A stretch of 64,000 bases of DNA from Aphidius gifuensis (GCF_014905175.1 NC_057792.1:8432001-8496000), one strand, 5' to 3'. Counted from the stretch's first letter, positions 24,073 to 37,083 are shown. Notes: a model not told the origin generated them from the letters alone. Translations and numbers: made by a program.

Positions 24073-26102
24073 ACAGTGAAAAAACTTCTATCAGATAGAA
24101 ATTTTCTTCTTACCAAAAAATGGATTTGGATTAAAGAAAAAAGTTGATTTGGATTGAGACAAAGACTTCTTAATCAAATCATAAAAATTCTTGAATCATG
24201 AAGAAAAAGTCTTGGATCAAAACAAATTGTTCATGTTTTTAGAAGTAAACTTCTTAGTTAAGAACAAATTGTCTCGGTCCAAGACAAATTGTTCATGTTT
24301 TTAGAAGTATACTTCTTGGATTATGGATAAATGTGTCTTGATCGAGCGAATTGTTTCATGTTTTTTAAATTATGATTCTTGGATTATGAATAAATTTGTC
24401 TTGGACCAAAGACCAAACTATTCATGTTTTACAGTATACTTCTTATTATGGATAAATGTGTCTTGGATCGCTCTGTTCATGTTTTTAGAGTATGCTTCAT
24501 TATGGTAAATTTGTCTTGGACCAGACAAATGTTTAACTGTTTTTGGAAGGGCAGTTTCTTGGATATGAACAAAAGTGTCTCAGTCAAGACTAAATAATTC
24601 AATAATTTTTAAATATTCTTCTTGAATTATGAATCATATGTATAGTTTCAAAGACATAGTTTATTTTTATTTATGAACATTTATTCTCAATAGATTGAAA
24701 ATAAAAAATAAAAAATTTTTCAATTACAACTTGTAATTTTGTAATTTTCTGCAATTTTTATTTGCATTGCTTTACCACAATTTTTTTTTTTTTTTACCTA
24801 AAAGAAGCGGGAGAATATGTCCGTAAAACCTTCTAATCTAAACCTTTGCCTTAGCTCGCTTAACCAAGTGTGATATGGAAACAGGAAGTTATTTGTATTA
24901 CTTTGTGACAAGATATTTTTTTAAATTTATTACATAACAAATGAACTAAAACTACCACGTATGAATTTGTAAAACTTTAACTATTGTATTATTTTATGTT
25001 TTTCTAAATTTTATTAAACAATTTAGATAAATTTTATCAATTATTATTATTTAAGAATATAAACAATTTAAATGCTAGTATTTTGGAGTCGATTCAATAT
25101 TGCCACATTTTGTATTTTAATAAATTAAATTTAACATTTATTTGATTTAATTTATTTTAGAGATAATACTGATATAAAACTTAAAAAATAATACATTTTT
25201 TCCATTTTTCGGATAATTAAGTTTTTCTTTCAGTCAGTAAATTTAAATTTTTCAATAATTCTAACTATTATATTATTATTTGTTTATATTCTTAAATAAT
25301 AATAATGATAAAATGTTATTTATATGTTGTAACAATTATTTTGGAAAACATAAAATGTTTCGATATAACAAAGGGAATGATATTAATAGTAATTTAATAA
25401 TTGGTATAAAGATATATATATACTTGTAGTTTCCGGTTCATTTTGTATAATAAATTTTAAAAAATATCTGTCACTAAAAGTAATACAAATAACAATTTCC
25501 GTTTCATATCGCACCATCGTGAAAAACTAAATTACAGGTTAGGTAGATAGGCTACGAATCTTTCGGGTCCCACGTGCTTAAGAAACATCCAGAAAAAATT
25601 TTAAAACAAAAATTGCAGGAAAAAGTACAAAATTACAAATTTATTATGAAAAATTTTCTGCCAATTTTCCAATCTGAAATAAATGTTCATAAACAAAACA
25701 ACGAAGACATTCGATTCATAATTCAGAAACAATACTTTCTGAAACATGAACAATAACAATGTGAACCGAGACGCACGTTCATAATCAGAAGCATGCTACA
25801 AAAAGCTCGATGAAGTTTTAGTTATCCCATTTGAAGATACTTTAAAAACGAAGGATCTCGTCGTTTATCTGTCAAGTATAAAAACATTTAACGTTTGCTT
25901 TGTTTCATAATCCCAGAAACAACTACAAAACATGTGGTGTTTGATTCCAAGACGTTTTTAAATGATTCAGAAGTTTTTATGATTTATTAAGAAGTCTTTG
26001 TCTCAATCCAAATAGGCACTGCTAATACAAAATATATTTTTTTTGAAAACTTCTATTATTAAGAACTTTTTGTCTTAAAAATAGAAAAAATTTTTTTCAG
26101 TG
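24073..26102. mobile_element. CACTG-terminated satellite foldback element
   Basis: The right end is the inverse of CACTGAAAAAAATTT; the left reads CAGTGAAAAAACTTC; TA flanks both. The left arm has irregular tandem units with tgttcatgtttttagaagta and cttcttggattatgg (24170-24620). The right arm repeats the first part inverted (aagaagtctttgtctcaatc pairs with gattgagacaaagacttctt). A weak tRNA-like segment occurs at 24806-24880 (minus). Related to 588-1592. Confidence 0.65.
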
Positions 26103-26867
26103 TATTAGTTTACAGATATAACTTTAGGCTAAATAACTATAACTTTCATATATTCGATTATAATTTCTATATATTTTTGGATATATATTTAGCGGATATA
26201 TATTTTTCCATGCGGGGAGGTCAAATAGGGCATCATAAAAAATTTTACACTCAGGATGTTCCACCTTACACAGTTTAAAAAAAAATGTAAATTGTGCACT
26301 GTTAAAATTTTTTGTTGAAATTAAGACAAAAAATTCTGTTAAATAGAACTTTTTGTCTTGGAAAAAAAAACATTTAAAAGAAGTAAAAAACAGTTTGGTT
26401 GGAAGAAAAAATACATCTCGATTCGAGTATTAGAAACATCAAATACAGTGGAAAAAGATTTATTTTAAACCACTCATATCCTTCATTTAAAATAATTGGA
26501 GGAATTAAATTAATATTTTTTTTTTTTTATTCAATAAATATATTTGTCTTGAAAAAAATCAAAAGTATCTAAATTTTAGACACTTTCGTCTTGCTTCGTA
26601 ACAAGTTTGGTTTTATTAAAAACAAAAATGTCTAAATTCTATAGACACGTTCGTCTGGCTTTGTAACAGATTTTGTTTCTTAAAAAACGAAAGTGTCTAA
26701 ATTTGAGACACTTTCGTCTTGCTTTATAAGAGATTTGGTTCCCTTAAAAACAAGAGTGTCTAAATTCTATACACGGTCGTCTTGCTTTATAAGAGATTTG
26801 GTTCTCTTAAAAAACAAGAATGTCTAAATAATACTATTCTACTATTCTACTAAATACTAAAAAAAAT

Positions 26868-26937
26868 TAGCGTGTTGCGAGTACGCGCGGGGGAAGTGAA
26901 ACTTCTTTCAGAGTAGTTTCATGTCACGCTGAATATT

Positions 26938-26971
<34 letters not shown>

Positions 26972-28302
26972 TTAATCCTGACAATAATATTCGAATATAA
27001 ATATTATTAGTTAATAAAAATTATTAGTATTTATATTTCGAATATTATTATTATAAATATTATTATATATATCGACACATTAATGGAAGAAGGGCGTAAG
27101 TGCCATTTTTAGGAATTTTTTTTTTCTAAAAGGATAAGGGCGTGAGTTCGGGCTTTGCATCTAATTTTAAGGCTTAAAGAAAAATAAAGGTGCGTATGTT
27201 CAGGGACTTACGCCTTTTTTCCATTCTCAAAATCATTTTTAATAAGAGATGAAGATTTGCAATTATTTTTATGTTTTTCGTATTGATAATAAATTATGTA
27301 TAATTATCAGTAAACAATCAATAATTTAAAAAATCCTGCCATTAAATAAATTTCATATAAAATTGAAAATATGCCTTTCATCTTTTATCAAAAATTATTT
27401 TGATAACGGGAAAAAAGGCGTAAATCCTTGGACATACGCCCTTTATCCTTTATCAAAGGTTGTTACGCCCATTTTCCCTTTTTTTTAAGTATTAAAATTA
27501 GATGAAAAACCCGAAAATTTATAAATTTGCACTTACGCCCTTTTTCCTTTAAAATTGACGTTTTTGGCACTTCATTCTTTAATGCGACAATATATAATTG
27601 ATACCATCGATATTATTACTAATATTATATTGATATTATTGTTAATCATAATATTATTGGAGTTATTATTATTTATAATAATATTGTTCATATATAACCA
27701 TAGTATAAATAAAATAATAATTTCAAAAATATTATCGATTTATAATAATATCAGTGATATTAATAATATAAATAATAACATTGACAATAACATTTATATA
27801 TAAATATTGATAATTATTAGTATTTATATTCAAAATATTATTATTATAGATATTATTATTAATATCAATACTATTGTGAATAATTGGTAATATTATCAAA
27901 ATTATTGTTGTTATAATTATCATCATTTATATATATTTATAATAATTTTATTGTTATTATAATAATGATTCTTTAAACCCGCGAGATAACTATTGCTTAA
28001 TACGTTTAAATGAATTTTTTTTAAAAATCAATTATTTAAGTATTAAACTCAGTTGAACTGTTTAATAATATTTAAATAAAAAAAAAAAAGTCGCTCACGC
28101 ATACACACATAGCAGCTGACGTTCCGAGTTTATCCGCTTGTGGCCGAGCGTATACCAGAGAGAGTATACCAGAAAGAGTATACCAGAAAGAGTATACGTG
28201 ACAGAGAGTATAGGAGAGCGTGTGACAGAGAGTAAACGCGAGCGCGTAACGCTAGAAGGGCCTCGAATTTTTTTGCTACCCTCCGTAAAGAAGTTTCACT
28301 TC
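26868..28302 (+). mobile_element. GAAGTTTCACTTC-family element, copy 1
   Basis: The left end is agcgtgttgcgagtacgcgc, then gggggaagtgaaacttcttt; the right end is taccctccgtaaagaagttt then cacttc. A 16-bp inverted repeat (GAAGTGAAACTTCTTT) sits at the right terminus, but about 25 bases inside the left one, so the ends are asymmetric. The flanks aaaaaaatt on both sides suggest an A-rich duplication. The interior is a long attattaat-type stretch, a MITE (27084-27553) and a 17-bp array (agagtataccagaa, 28145-28245) just before the right end. Confidence 0.65.
27084..27553. mobile_element. MITE with aagggcgtaagtgc ends
   Basis: Left ggaagaagggcgtaagtgc and right gcacttacgccctttttcc are inverted termini of about 19 bp. 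At least five internal ggcgta/tacgcc words occur in both orientations. The interior is otherwise featureless. Inserted within the A+T-rich core of copy 1. Confidence 0.55.
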
Positions 28303-28502
28303 AAAAAAATTTACTCTGGAAATAATATTTAATGAAACGAATTTATAAATTTAAATTAAGACATCTAACATTTTGTTCCTTCAATGATTCAAAATTTTTG
28401 CAATAAAATATAATTAAATATTTTTTTTATTACAAGACTTTGCAATTTAATTTATCTCGGCAGACTTGTACTTTAAATTTACAAAAAACAGATCCATATC
28501 AT

Positions 28503-28575
28503 AATCTTGCGATGGCCGCGAGGGCTAAGATATGATTTTAGAAATTAGAAGTTCGGATCTCGGTTAAGTCAAAAA
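28503..28575 (+). other. tRNA-like module (weak)
   Basis: gatggccgcgagggctaaga resembles an A-box of the Ser/Leu type and gaagttcggatctcggtt a degraded B-box. It lies at the centre of the 26297-29420 element, as expected from the other families. Confidence 0.4.
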
Positions 28576-29420
28576 AATAGATTTAGGTTTTTCAGGATAG
28601 GTAGGCATTTAAATAGACAACAATATAATAAAGAGTATCTAACAATAAAAAATATAATTTTTTTTTTTTTTTTTATTAAAAAAATTTTAAATTATCTTTT
28701 TTGTCTTGAGTAATATACTAATATTGCTTTTAAATTAGAGAATAAAGTCACGAAAAAAAAGAAATTGAGTTTTGATTCGAGGCAATATGTGTTTATGAAA
28801 AAAGAATGTTATTATTTTCATACAAGAATATTATTTCATGTAAGAAGACAAATTGTATATAAAATTGAAGGACTTTATTCATGAACCAAGGCGTACACGT
28901 ATTTACATCAAAACAAAAAATGTCTAAGATTGAGACAATTTTGTTTTAAATTAAACTAAATCTGTTATAAAGCAAGACGTAATAGTGTCTAAAATTCAGA
29001 CACTTTTGTTTTTGAGAAAACTAAATCTGTTATAAAGCAAAACGAAAGTGTCTAAAATTTAGACAATTTATTTTTCAACAAAACCAATAATGTTATAAAA
29101 CAAGACGTAACAGTATCTAGAATTGAGACATTTTTGTGTTTAAGGAAACATAATCTGTCATAAAGCAAGACGACAATGTCTAGAATTTAGGCATTCTTGT
29201 TTTTTAAGAGAACCAAATCTCTTATAAAGCAAGACGACCGTGTATAGAATTTAGACATTTTTGTTTTTAATAAAACCAAACTTTTTACAAAGCAAGACGA
29301 CATTGTCTAGAATTTAGACACTCGTGTTTTTAAGGGAACCAAATATCTCATAAAGCAAGACGAAAGTGTCTTAAATTTAGACACTTTTGTTTTTTAAGAA
29401 ACAAAATCTGTTACAAAGCA

Positions 29421-29842
29421 CTGTCTTGATAAAAAACGCTCCAAATTTGCTTTAATTAGTTATCAACAGTTGTTTATAATAATAAGTAGTGTCTGGTATG
29501 TTCTAATAAAATAATAGCCATGAAAGATTGCTTTTAACGATTTGTTAGAAAGAAGTGCGGTTTTCAGAAATTTAATCAGAAATTTTTTGGGCTTTACAAA
29601 ATTTTTTTATGTTTATTTGTTCAAAAGTTATTGAAAATATAAACAACTAACAATTTAATTTTTAACACTTTTTTTTGACAAAAAAGGGATGCGCGCATGC
29701 GTAAAACTTTCTGCTGTGATTATAATTTGCTTGATCGATAAAATAGTTTTTTAAATTATCACATTATTGAGAAAAAATTGCCATGGAAAAAATTTTATAA
29801 ATAAAAGTATTAAACAAAAAGGGTTAAAAAAAAAAAAAAAAA
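29421..29842. other. No recognisable feature
   Basis: A+T-rich spacer between two elements, ending in an A-run of 17 into which copy 2 of the asymmetric family is inserted. Confidence 0.4.
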
Positions 29843-31199
29843 TGTGTGTGTTAGCAGTACGCGCGAGGGAAGTGAAACTTTTTTCGCAGTCTGTCAAGAC
29901 ATTTGTAACGACTTTAATAATATCAACAATCAATTAATTAGTGATGATATTATTAATATTGATGAAGTTCATAGTATAAATGATGATATCAATATGATAT
30001 TTATGATAATAATATCAATGATATAGATAATATTATCAATATTATATCGTTATTGATATTGTTATTATTATTAATACCATTGGTATTATAAATTTTTGAT
30101 ATTATTAAAATTATTATCAATTTTATTATTATTTATACTATGAATATATATAAATGATATCAATAATAACAATGATTTCAATAATATTATCAATTATTAA
30201 CAATATTATTGATATTAATAACATTATCTATAATAATGATACCCGAAATATAAATACTAATAATTACTAATATTTGAATATTATTAACAGTACTATGATT
30301 ATTCTTATTATTATTATTATTATTAATATTATATCAATATTAATAATATTAATATCAATGATTTTATTATTATCGATGATATTATTGAAATTATTATTGT
30401 TATTATTATGCATACTATGAATTAATATATATATTAATAATATTATTAATAACAATTACTTCAATAATATTATACAGAATAATAATGTCAATAATAATTT
30501 TAATAACATCATAAATTAGAAATAATATCAATATATATTAGTCATAATATAAATGATATTAATTATATTAATAATAACATTTATAATAATAATATTTGAA
30601 ACATGAATACTAATAATTATTAATATTTATACTTGAATATTAATGTCAGTATTGATCTTATCATTATCAATATTATATCAATATTATTATTATTATTATT
30701 ATCAATATGATTTATACCATTGATATTATTACTAATATTATATTGATATTATTATTATCGATGATATTATTGAAATTATTGTTGTTATTTTCATTGATAC
30801 TATGGTTATAGATATTAATAATATTATTATAAATAATAATAATATCAATAATATTAATATACTAATAATATTTTTATAATTATTTATTTATTTATTTCAT
30901 TTATAATTTTTTGATTCATCATTTTCATAAACGCTGCAAACCGATCAGCTACACTATTGGCAACGCACACACACACACACACATTCATTCAAAGCATATC
31001 TTCTTTCTCGCTCGTAGCTACTTACTCACTCACTCTTATTAGTTATATGGGCAAACGCTTGCTCGGTCTGAGCGTTCGCTTGCTCCGAGCGTTGGCTTGC
31101 GCCGAGCGTTGGCTTGCGCCGAGCGTTGGCTTGCTCCGAGCGTTACATGGCCGACACACTATTTTTTTTTCACTACCCTCCGTAAAGAAGTTTCACTTC
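29843..31199 (+). mobile_element. GAAGTTTCACTTC-family element, copy 2
   Basis: The left end tgtgtgtgttagcagtacgc, then gaagtgaaac; the right end ctaccctccgtaaagaagtt then tcacttc. Flanks are A-runs. The interior is an attattaat-rich kilobase, a (CA)n tract (30965-30981) and a 19-bp GC-rich array (gagcgttggcttgctcc, 31068-31145) directly before the right end. The array sequence differs from the one in copy 1, although its position is the same. Confidence 0.65.
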
Positions 31200-32769
31200 A
31201 AAAAACATTTGTTTAGTTAAAAAAAAAGTAAATTGAACGATTTACTTTTTTTATATTTGTATTGATTTATTTCTTGAACAAATCTAATAAAATCATTAAT
31301 ATACATGAAGTACAATCTCTAATTCTTTTTATCTGTATTTTGATTTGTGTTCATAATTTGACAGGGCACATCAGGGCGAAAAAAACAAAAAACATTTAAT
31401 CATATAATTTAAAATAATAAAAAAAATAAAACTGTAATGAATTTGTAATAATCGAGAGAAACCACATGGGCTTTCGTCGGAGTTTTGAAAATTTTCAATT
31501 TTCAGTAGAACGAATCCGTTACTAAAAATTTCTTTGTTTTGTCATTTGTATACAACGTATACGTATATGTAACCTTGCAATACACCTTCATCTTGATATC
31601 CCTGATTGGTGGCATTGGCGAGAAAATTTTTGAGTTATGTCTACTCAAAGTTGAGCTCAATAATTACCCGTCAAATAAACCGTAAGTGGTTATTTGAAAC
31701 TATTGTAGAATGTAATAAAATAGCCAACAACTCAACGCGATTATTCTGATGAACAACGTCAAAACTGCCACATTCATCATTGTAACTGCAACAAGAATAA
31801 CGGATATAATGTGTTTCATGTGTGTATAGAAATAAACTATAGTTATAACATACGTATCGTGTTCGTATATTTGGATTAGACTATTATTCTCACAGTCAAG
31901 ACTTTATGCATTTCAACTTGTATGCTCTGTACTCTGCGAGCCTCATTCCATTGTTCATAATTATACAATACGGCTATTAAGCAGACTGATGTGACTACCA
32001 TTTCCGGTTTATACCAAACAGTCGACATTTGCAAATAACAGATTGCTGCAACAGCACGAAAACTATCTGTCTGTCATCCGGATAATTTTTTATTATTATT
32101 TCAAATTATGTTTTTCATAAAGTTCATAAAAGTAACTCGTCATATCGGTTTTTTTTAAAAACGTATCGATAACGTATACTATAGTATTATTTATTAGTAT
32201 TATAAATGATATAATCATTGTATTTAAAAATCCGAACGTACGTTGAATCTCCAAAACAATAGAAAATAAAATTGAAATAACATTTGTTGACGTAGCTAAA
32301 AAAAAGGTGAAAATGAAAAATTAATTCAGCACGGATGTTGGTAGTTATGCTTGCTTACCTGATATAATTTGATTTTAAGAGAATAATATTTGTTGATATA
32401 TTATAAGTTTATAACTTATAATGATTGTCATCCTGACTGTGGATGACGAAAACCAGATGTCGTTTAATCGAATCACTGAAAATTACGGGTTGTCCACTCC
32501 GTGGTGTCGAAAAAAAAACCAACCGTAAGTCAGGTAAATTCCGAAAATAAATTTGACGTTCCAAAACGATATATGATACCAATAGAATCTGGGGACTATT
32601 TACCACGAATTAAATTTTTTTTCAAAGTTTGACTATTTTTCAATGCCCACACAATTGTATGATTATTAATACGAACAATGACTTCAAACTTAAGTTATTT
32701 ATGTATTTATTTATTTATTTATTTCAACAGAATATTTATTTAAATCTAATGAAATTAGAAAACTAGTGT
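31200..32769. other. Unexplained stretch, possibly unique DNA
   Basis: No inverted repeats, satellites or coding domains noticed. A minus-strand frame of 65 codons (32409-32606) has no recognisable motif. Ends with a (tatt)n tract near 32700. Confidence 0.4.
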
Positions 32770-33310
32770 GTGTGAAGATATTTATCAAGAGACTCGGTAA
32801 AGTCTTGCCTCAATTTTTAAAAAGCCAGCGATCTTACCGGGTATAAGTATTTTAAGTCAGTGATCCGTGCCGTCATCATTTTCAATTTATTAAATATCGT
32901 TCTAATTATTTGATAAAAGAAAAAAAAAAAAAATTGTTTCATTATGTTTGTCGATGCCTGTTTTTCTAATGAGCCTACTCTCGATTTTTTCAAACAAATA
33001 ATAGAAAAGATATGAGAGTCAGTAAAAGCCAGATATTAAATCTTACTAAAAAATGAATTTTCAAGCTGAAATGTCTAATTTTTTCGGATACGTTGCGCAT
33101 ACCCCGCGCCTATCTCTACTCCTGAATTTTTTTTTACATGCATATACGTGTGTGTATGCAGCCGCATGTGTTAGTTATTTTACCATTGATGGTATAGCAG
33201 AATTTGTTTTTTTTTTCTTTTTATTCAAAGAATACATATATATACACGTTTTAATTTTTGTATTCAAGAAAATTAGTATTCGATTGTTATTTATTATTTA
33301 TCACGGTATT
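32770..33310 (-). repeat. 550-bp dispersed repeat, copy 2
   Basis: Reverse complement of 6060-6612: starts aagagactcggtaaagtctt, includes gcgcataccccgcgcctatc, and ends near ttatttattatttatcacgg. Open frames across it are not conserved between the two copies, which argues against coding. Confidence 0.6.
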
Positions 33311-33480
33311 CACATGGAAAAAAATTTACATTTTTTTAAAATATAATAGCATAGCAATTTTTGCGTTGTGTTACAGTAAGCTTTACAATAATAAGAGCAT
33401 CATATTAAAAATCAAGATGGAGCATAAGTCTTCCGAGAAATAAGCGGATTAATTTTTTCGGACGGACCGGTTCATCCGAG

Positions 33481-33785
33481 TTCGCTCCAATCGCTTCCCT
33501 AACGTTCCCCTTCCACTTTCCAAGCTCACTACTCCCATTTTTATACTCAAGATCTAGCTTTAATTATAGCCAAAAAAACAATATCTACATTATTTTACTT
33601 AGCTATAGATTTTTCACTTAGCTAGATTTTTTACTAATAGCTGTAATTGTAGCCAAACAATCAATATCTACATTATTTTACTTAGCTAGATTATTTACTT
33701 AGCCTTAATGTGTAGGGAAATGTAAAGGGAGGGGGTACCCAAAACGAAAGTAGGGGAATATTAGAAAAAAAGCGATTGGAGCGAA
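33481..33785. mobile_element. 305-bp MITE with TTCGCTCCAATCGCTT ends
   Basis: Perfect 16-bp inverted termini. The interior repeats tacttagctagattttt-like words, similar to the separate array at 52010-52200. No coding. Confidence 0.65.
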
Positions 33786-33789
33786 GTCA

Positions 33790-33938
33790 GTAACAGCCCA
33801 ATTTTTAATTACGTGAAGTATATCTTTCTAAATTTTGACATGTTTTTGGATATTTCACGTCTTTTGATTATTAAAGATATGATGAATGAACAGGTAATTA
33901 AAAATTGAGGCTTTTTGGGGACATAAATCGTCAATTTA
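33790..33938 (+). repeat. Diverged single arm of the 5583-6005 palindrome
   Basis: Shares cgtcttttgattattaaag and aaaattgaggctttttgg with the right arm of the palindrome; the left arm is absent. Ends directly at the CACTGAG terminus of the next element. Confidence 0.6.
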
Positions 33939-35276
33939 CACTGAGAAAAATTTCTTTTATTTTGTAGAAGAAAATTTCTTGGCAATATTCTGTTTGAAAA
34001 AAGAAAAAAAATAGTTTATTAAAAACAATAATTGGTTTGTAATAATAAAAATAAAAGTCTTGTTATGAACAATATTCTGTTTGTTTCATGAAGATGGTGT
34101 CTTGTTTCGAACCATAGATGGTTTGCTTCAAGAAAAATACTTCTAAACATAAACCACACTTCTTGTTGACACAAACTAAATTCTGTTTGTTTGCGCCACG
34201 GAACCGTACATGATTAAAGTAGTTTATTTGTTATACATCAAAAGATATAATTATCATTTACTTTTTACTATGATATTTTAATTATGAATTAATTTTAAAA
34301 ATTAGTTTTATTTTAAAATAGTCATTTCTAAAAAAATTAAATGATGTCAGTTTATGTAAACTTGATGAAATTGGAATTAAATACCATTTTTCAACTGTTT
34401 TGAAAATAGAACTAATTTTTTAAATTTTAATTCATTATTAATTAAAATATTATAGTAAAAAGTAAATGATAATTATATCTTTCGCGATATAATACGATTA
34501 TACGATCGTATCTAATTTATTGATTGTATCTAAACGACAGTTGGGTTCGGTAGTTTATTAAAAAACAAAAAAAAATCGTCTTCATTAACTTGTCTAATCC
34601 ATGTACTACGAAAATAATATTAATTTTTTTTTAAGGGAATTTTAATTTTCTATCGTTTTCGCTTTTCATCTGGCCCCCCCCCCCCCCCCGAAAATTTTCT
34701 AAGTCCCTTAATCTAAATACGATAAATATGAAAAATATCATTAAATATAAAAGAAAATATAGAAAAATCACTGAATATAAAGAAAGAAACGATAAATATG
34801 AGAAAATATCAGTGAATATGAAGGAAAAATTACTGAATATCAAGAAAGAAACGGAGAATATGGGAAAATATCAGTGAAAATAAAGAAAAAATCGCTAAAT
34901 ATAAAGAAAAAACCGATAAATATAGGAAAATATCAGTAAATATAAAGAAAAAAGCGCTGAATATAAAGAAAAATCCGATAATTATGGGAAAATATCAGGG
35001 GAAATATCAGTAAATATCAAGGAAAACTTACTGAATATAAAGAAAAATACGATAAATATTGAAAATATCAGTAAATATGAAGGAAAAATCACTGAATATA
35101 AAAAAAATACGATATATATGGGAAAATATCAGTAAATATGAAGGAAAATATCAAAGAAAAATCAGTGAATATAAGAAAAATTACGATAAATATAGGAACA
35201 TATCAATTTTGCCAAGAAGCTTTCTTCTAACTACAAGAATACTTTTTCTTATTTTTAACCAAAAATTTTCTCAGTG
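33939..35276. mobile_element. CACTGAGAAAA-terminated element
   Basis: Ends CACTGAGAAAAATTT and the inverse of CACTGAGAAAATTTTTGG, both flanked by TA. The interior left half contains a symmetric A+T-rich hairpin around 34240-34480; the right half (34700-35215) is an array of about 60-bp units (aatatgggaaaatatcagt, aaagaaaaatcactgaata). A run of 16 C (34674-34689) sits at the junction. No coding. Confidence 0.7.
34674..34689. repeat. Poly-C run of 16
   Basis: Unusual in such A+T-rich DNA; it may also be a spot where assembly or base calling is uncertain. Confidence 0.9.
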
Positions 35277-36004
35277 TATGTTTTATTTTCATTTACTAAT
35301 TTAGTTGTTTTTATGAATTTTTGCTAATATTATCCAGAATTGATTTCATTTTAACTTTATTTATCTCAGACTTAAAATCTATTTTATTCTCAGTCATTTT
35401 ATAAATCCAATTCACTACCCCGATCGTTGTTATATACCTGATGATGAAATATTAAATTTATTTTTACTCAAAGATGTAGTCATATTGGAATACAATTCAT
35501 AGTTGAACCTGAAGTTACTAATTCTGGTAGATTATTTTTTATATCTTATAAATAAATTATGGTATTATTTTTAGGCAGAAAATTTCATTCATGCAATATC
35601 CTTTGTGTTCTAGTGAATGGAAATCTGTCGTCTCCAACGATGACTCATAATCTGTCCCTCTAATAAGGTATTCGTTTGTTTATTTATAAACAATATTTTT
35701 CAGAAAATTGTTTCCTATTTTTACGTTACAAAGTGTAACTAAAAAAAATTTTATTTTAAATTGAAAAATTCAATTAACTAATAAAAAATTAATAATATAA
35801 GTTATTAATATTCTATAAATAGAAAAAGATACAATAAAAAAAAAATTTCGAAAACACCAAGTCAATCAATGAACAAATTGAAAGCTCCTACCAAAATACA
35901 AGAATTTGATAAACAATTGTTCAGAATAAATGTCAAAATCTTTTAAAAAATGTCCCTTTCTCCGATTTCGTTCAAATGAAAACCATTTGTTAAGTTAAAT
36001 AAAG
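35277..36004. other. No recognisable gene
   Basis: A+T-rich, no repeat recognised. It could be the decayed upstream or downstream part of the non-LTR element whose RT fragment follows. Confidence 0.3.
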
Positions 36005-36315
36005 AACTATTTGATCAATTATTTTTTAAATTTTGTACTGCGTCTAAATCGAGATAATGAGTTTCAGAGTTGACAACAATTACAGACTTTAACACGCAAG
36101 CATACTAAACATCAGCATATATCAGTATGTTCCCACCAACTCTATCTGGAATATCATTCATATAATAGTTGTCACAGATTAGAACCTTGGGGATCACCTG
36201 ATGTTGGATAAAAACCCATGGATAGTTTACCAACTGCAAATACATAATTCTGTCTATTGATGAGATCGGTTTTTATAATTTCAATAATTGTTTTATTAAA
36301 ACCGATTTCATTGAG
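36005..36315 (-). pseudogene. Non-LTR retrotransposon reverse transcriptase fragment
   Basis: On the minus strand the reading includes LINRQNYVFAVGKLSMGFYP, then SGDPQGSNL, matching the SGVPQGSVLGPLLF motif of jockey/R1/I-type reverse transcriptases. This is followed, after a one-base frame change and a TGA, by YMNDIPDRVGGNILIYADV, which corresponds to the YINDLP...YADD catalytic box; the second D is replaced by a stop-containing change. About 100 residues of the palm are covered. No other part of the retrotransposon is visible, so this is an old 5'- and 3'-truncated copy. Confidence 0.65.
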
Positions 36316-37083
36316 ACATGATTATTTCATCAAAACTTGCTTTTCTTTAGCTCATGTATTAATTTTGTTAAAGTAACCAAATTTGTTTGTATTGATCATG
36401 ATGGCATCATGTCGTAGTCTACATATTTTAAATTTAACATATAAATGATAATTAAAAATTATATTGTACGAATGTATTTCCATTATCTCGGCAATTCTAT
36501 TGCGCACTGACATTGGTCTATATGATTTTACTGAGGTTGGTGGACCATTTTTCTTAAAAAATTGGTATAACTTTTGTTATTTGTACTTGTTTATATCTGT
36601 ATTTTGTGAGTGTACGTTATTATCTTTTATGCTTATTATTATTTGGAAAGTTATCAGCAGAAATTCCATTGATAAGAAAATTCTTAGAAGCTGTGTCAGT
36701 CTGCTCAATTATTAATAAATTTTGTTCATAAACTGCTTTGAACAATCAGCGAATGAATTTGCAACTTCCTCCGGATATTCTATCAGCAGATACATCAGTG
36801 AAACAATATCATTTACATTTTTCGTTTCTAAAAGTATCGACCAATCTATTATAATGACAGTGCATGATTTAGTATTGAATAATTTAGTAATAATTGTGCC
36901 CATTCATCTATTAATTTATTATTTTTATGTTAAATTTTATTTTGAGAGAGGATGTGCTAAATCTTTATTTAGATCTTACTCAAAGGTTCACTTACACAGC
37001 AGATTATGTTAGCAAATACCAAGTCTATTCTTCTTTTATGATTAAGTACTTCATTATATTGTTCAAAGTTTTATTCATTTATT
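36316..37083. other. No recognisable gene
   Basis: Two overlapping hydrophobic frames (36464-36715 and 36722-37012, plus strand) have no family I know and look like A+T-rich chance frames. Confidence 0.35.

Larger units (their letters stand above)
20846..26216. mobile_element. 5.4-kb element with CCCGCATGGAAAAA ends
   Basis: Starts CCCGCATGGAAAAAATATG and ends with the inverse of CCCGCATGGAAAAATATAT; GA flanks both sides (2-bp duplication). Subterminal sequence is rich in ggatatata/atatatcc words. Inside are 345-bp tandem units (21340-22359), short wording shared in inverse orientation (ggctactttggt near 21025 and 21186; accaaagtagcc near 23900-23950) and two nested elements (22360-23210 and 24073-26102). 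No transposase is visible. Confidence 0.7.
26297..29420. mobile_element. CACTGTTAAAA element with 75-85-bp satellite arms
   Basis: The left end CACTGTTAAAATTTT is followed by units carrying gtctaaattttagacacttt and cgtcttgcttcgtaacaag (26560-26830). The right arm (28905-29420) has about seven inverted units (aaatctgttataaagcaaga). The right terminus is lost. A copy of the asymmetric GAAGTTTCACTTC family (26868-28302) is inserted in the middle, and a tRNA-like module follows it. Confidence 0.6.

Noticed and set aside
20846..26216. An integrated virus or proviral segment
   Set aside because: The CCCGCATGG inverted ends and 2-bp GA flanks explain the boundaries, and no virus-like coding sequence was seen.
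27555..30455. Ile/Asn-rich ORFs in the attattaat regions
   Set aside because: Low-complexity A+T-rich DNA yields such frames on either strand; no methionine context or domain.
26939..30880. CRISPR-like or regularly spaced repeat arrays
   Set aside because: Repeats in the window are tandem satellites or foldback arms without unique spacers of constant length; the DNA is clearly eukaryotic.
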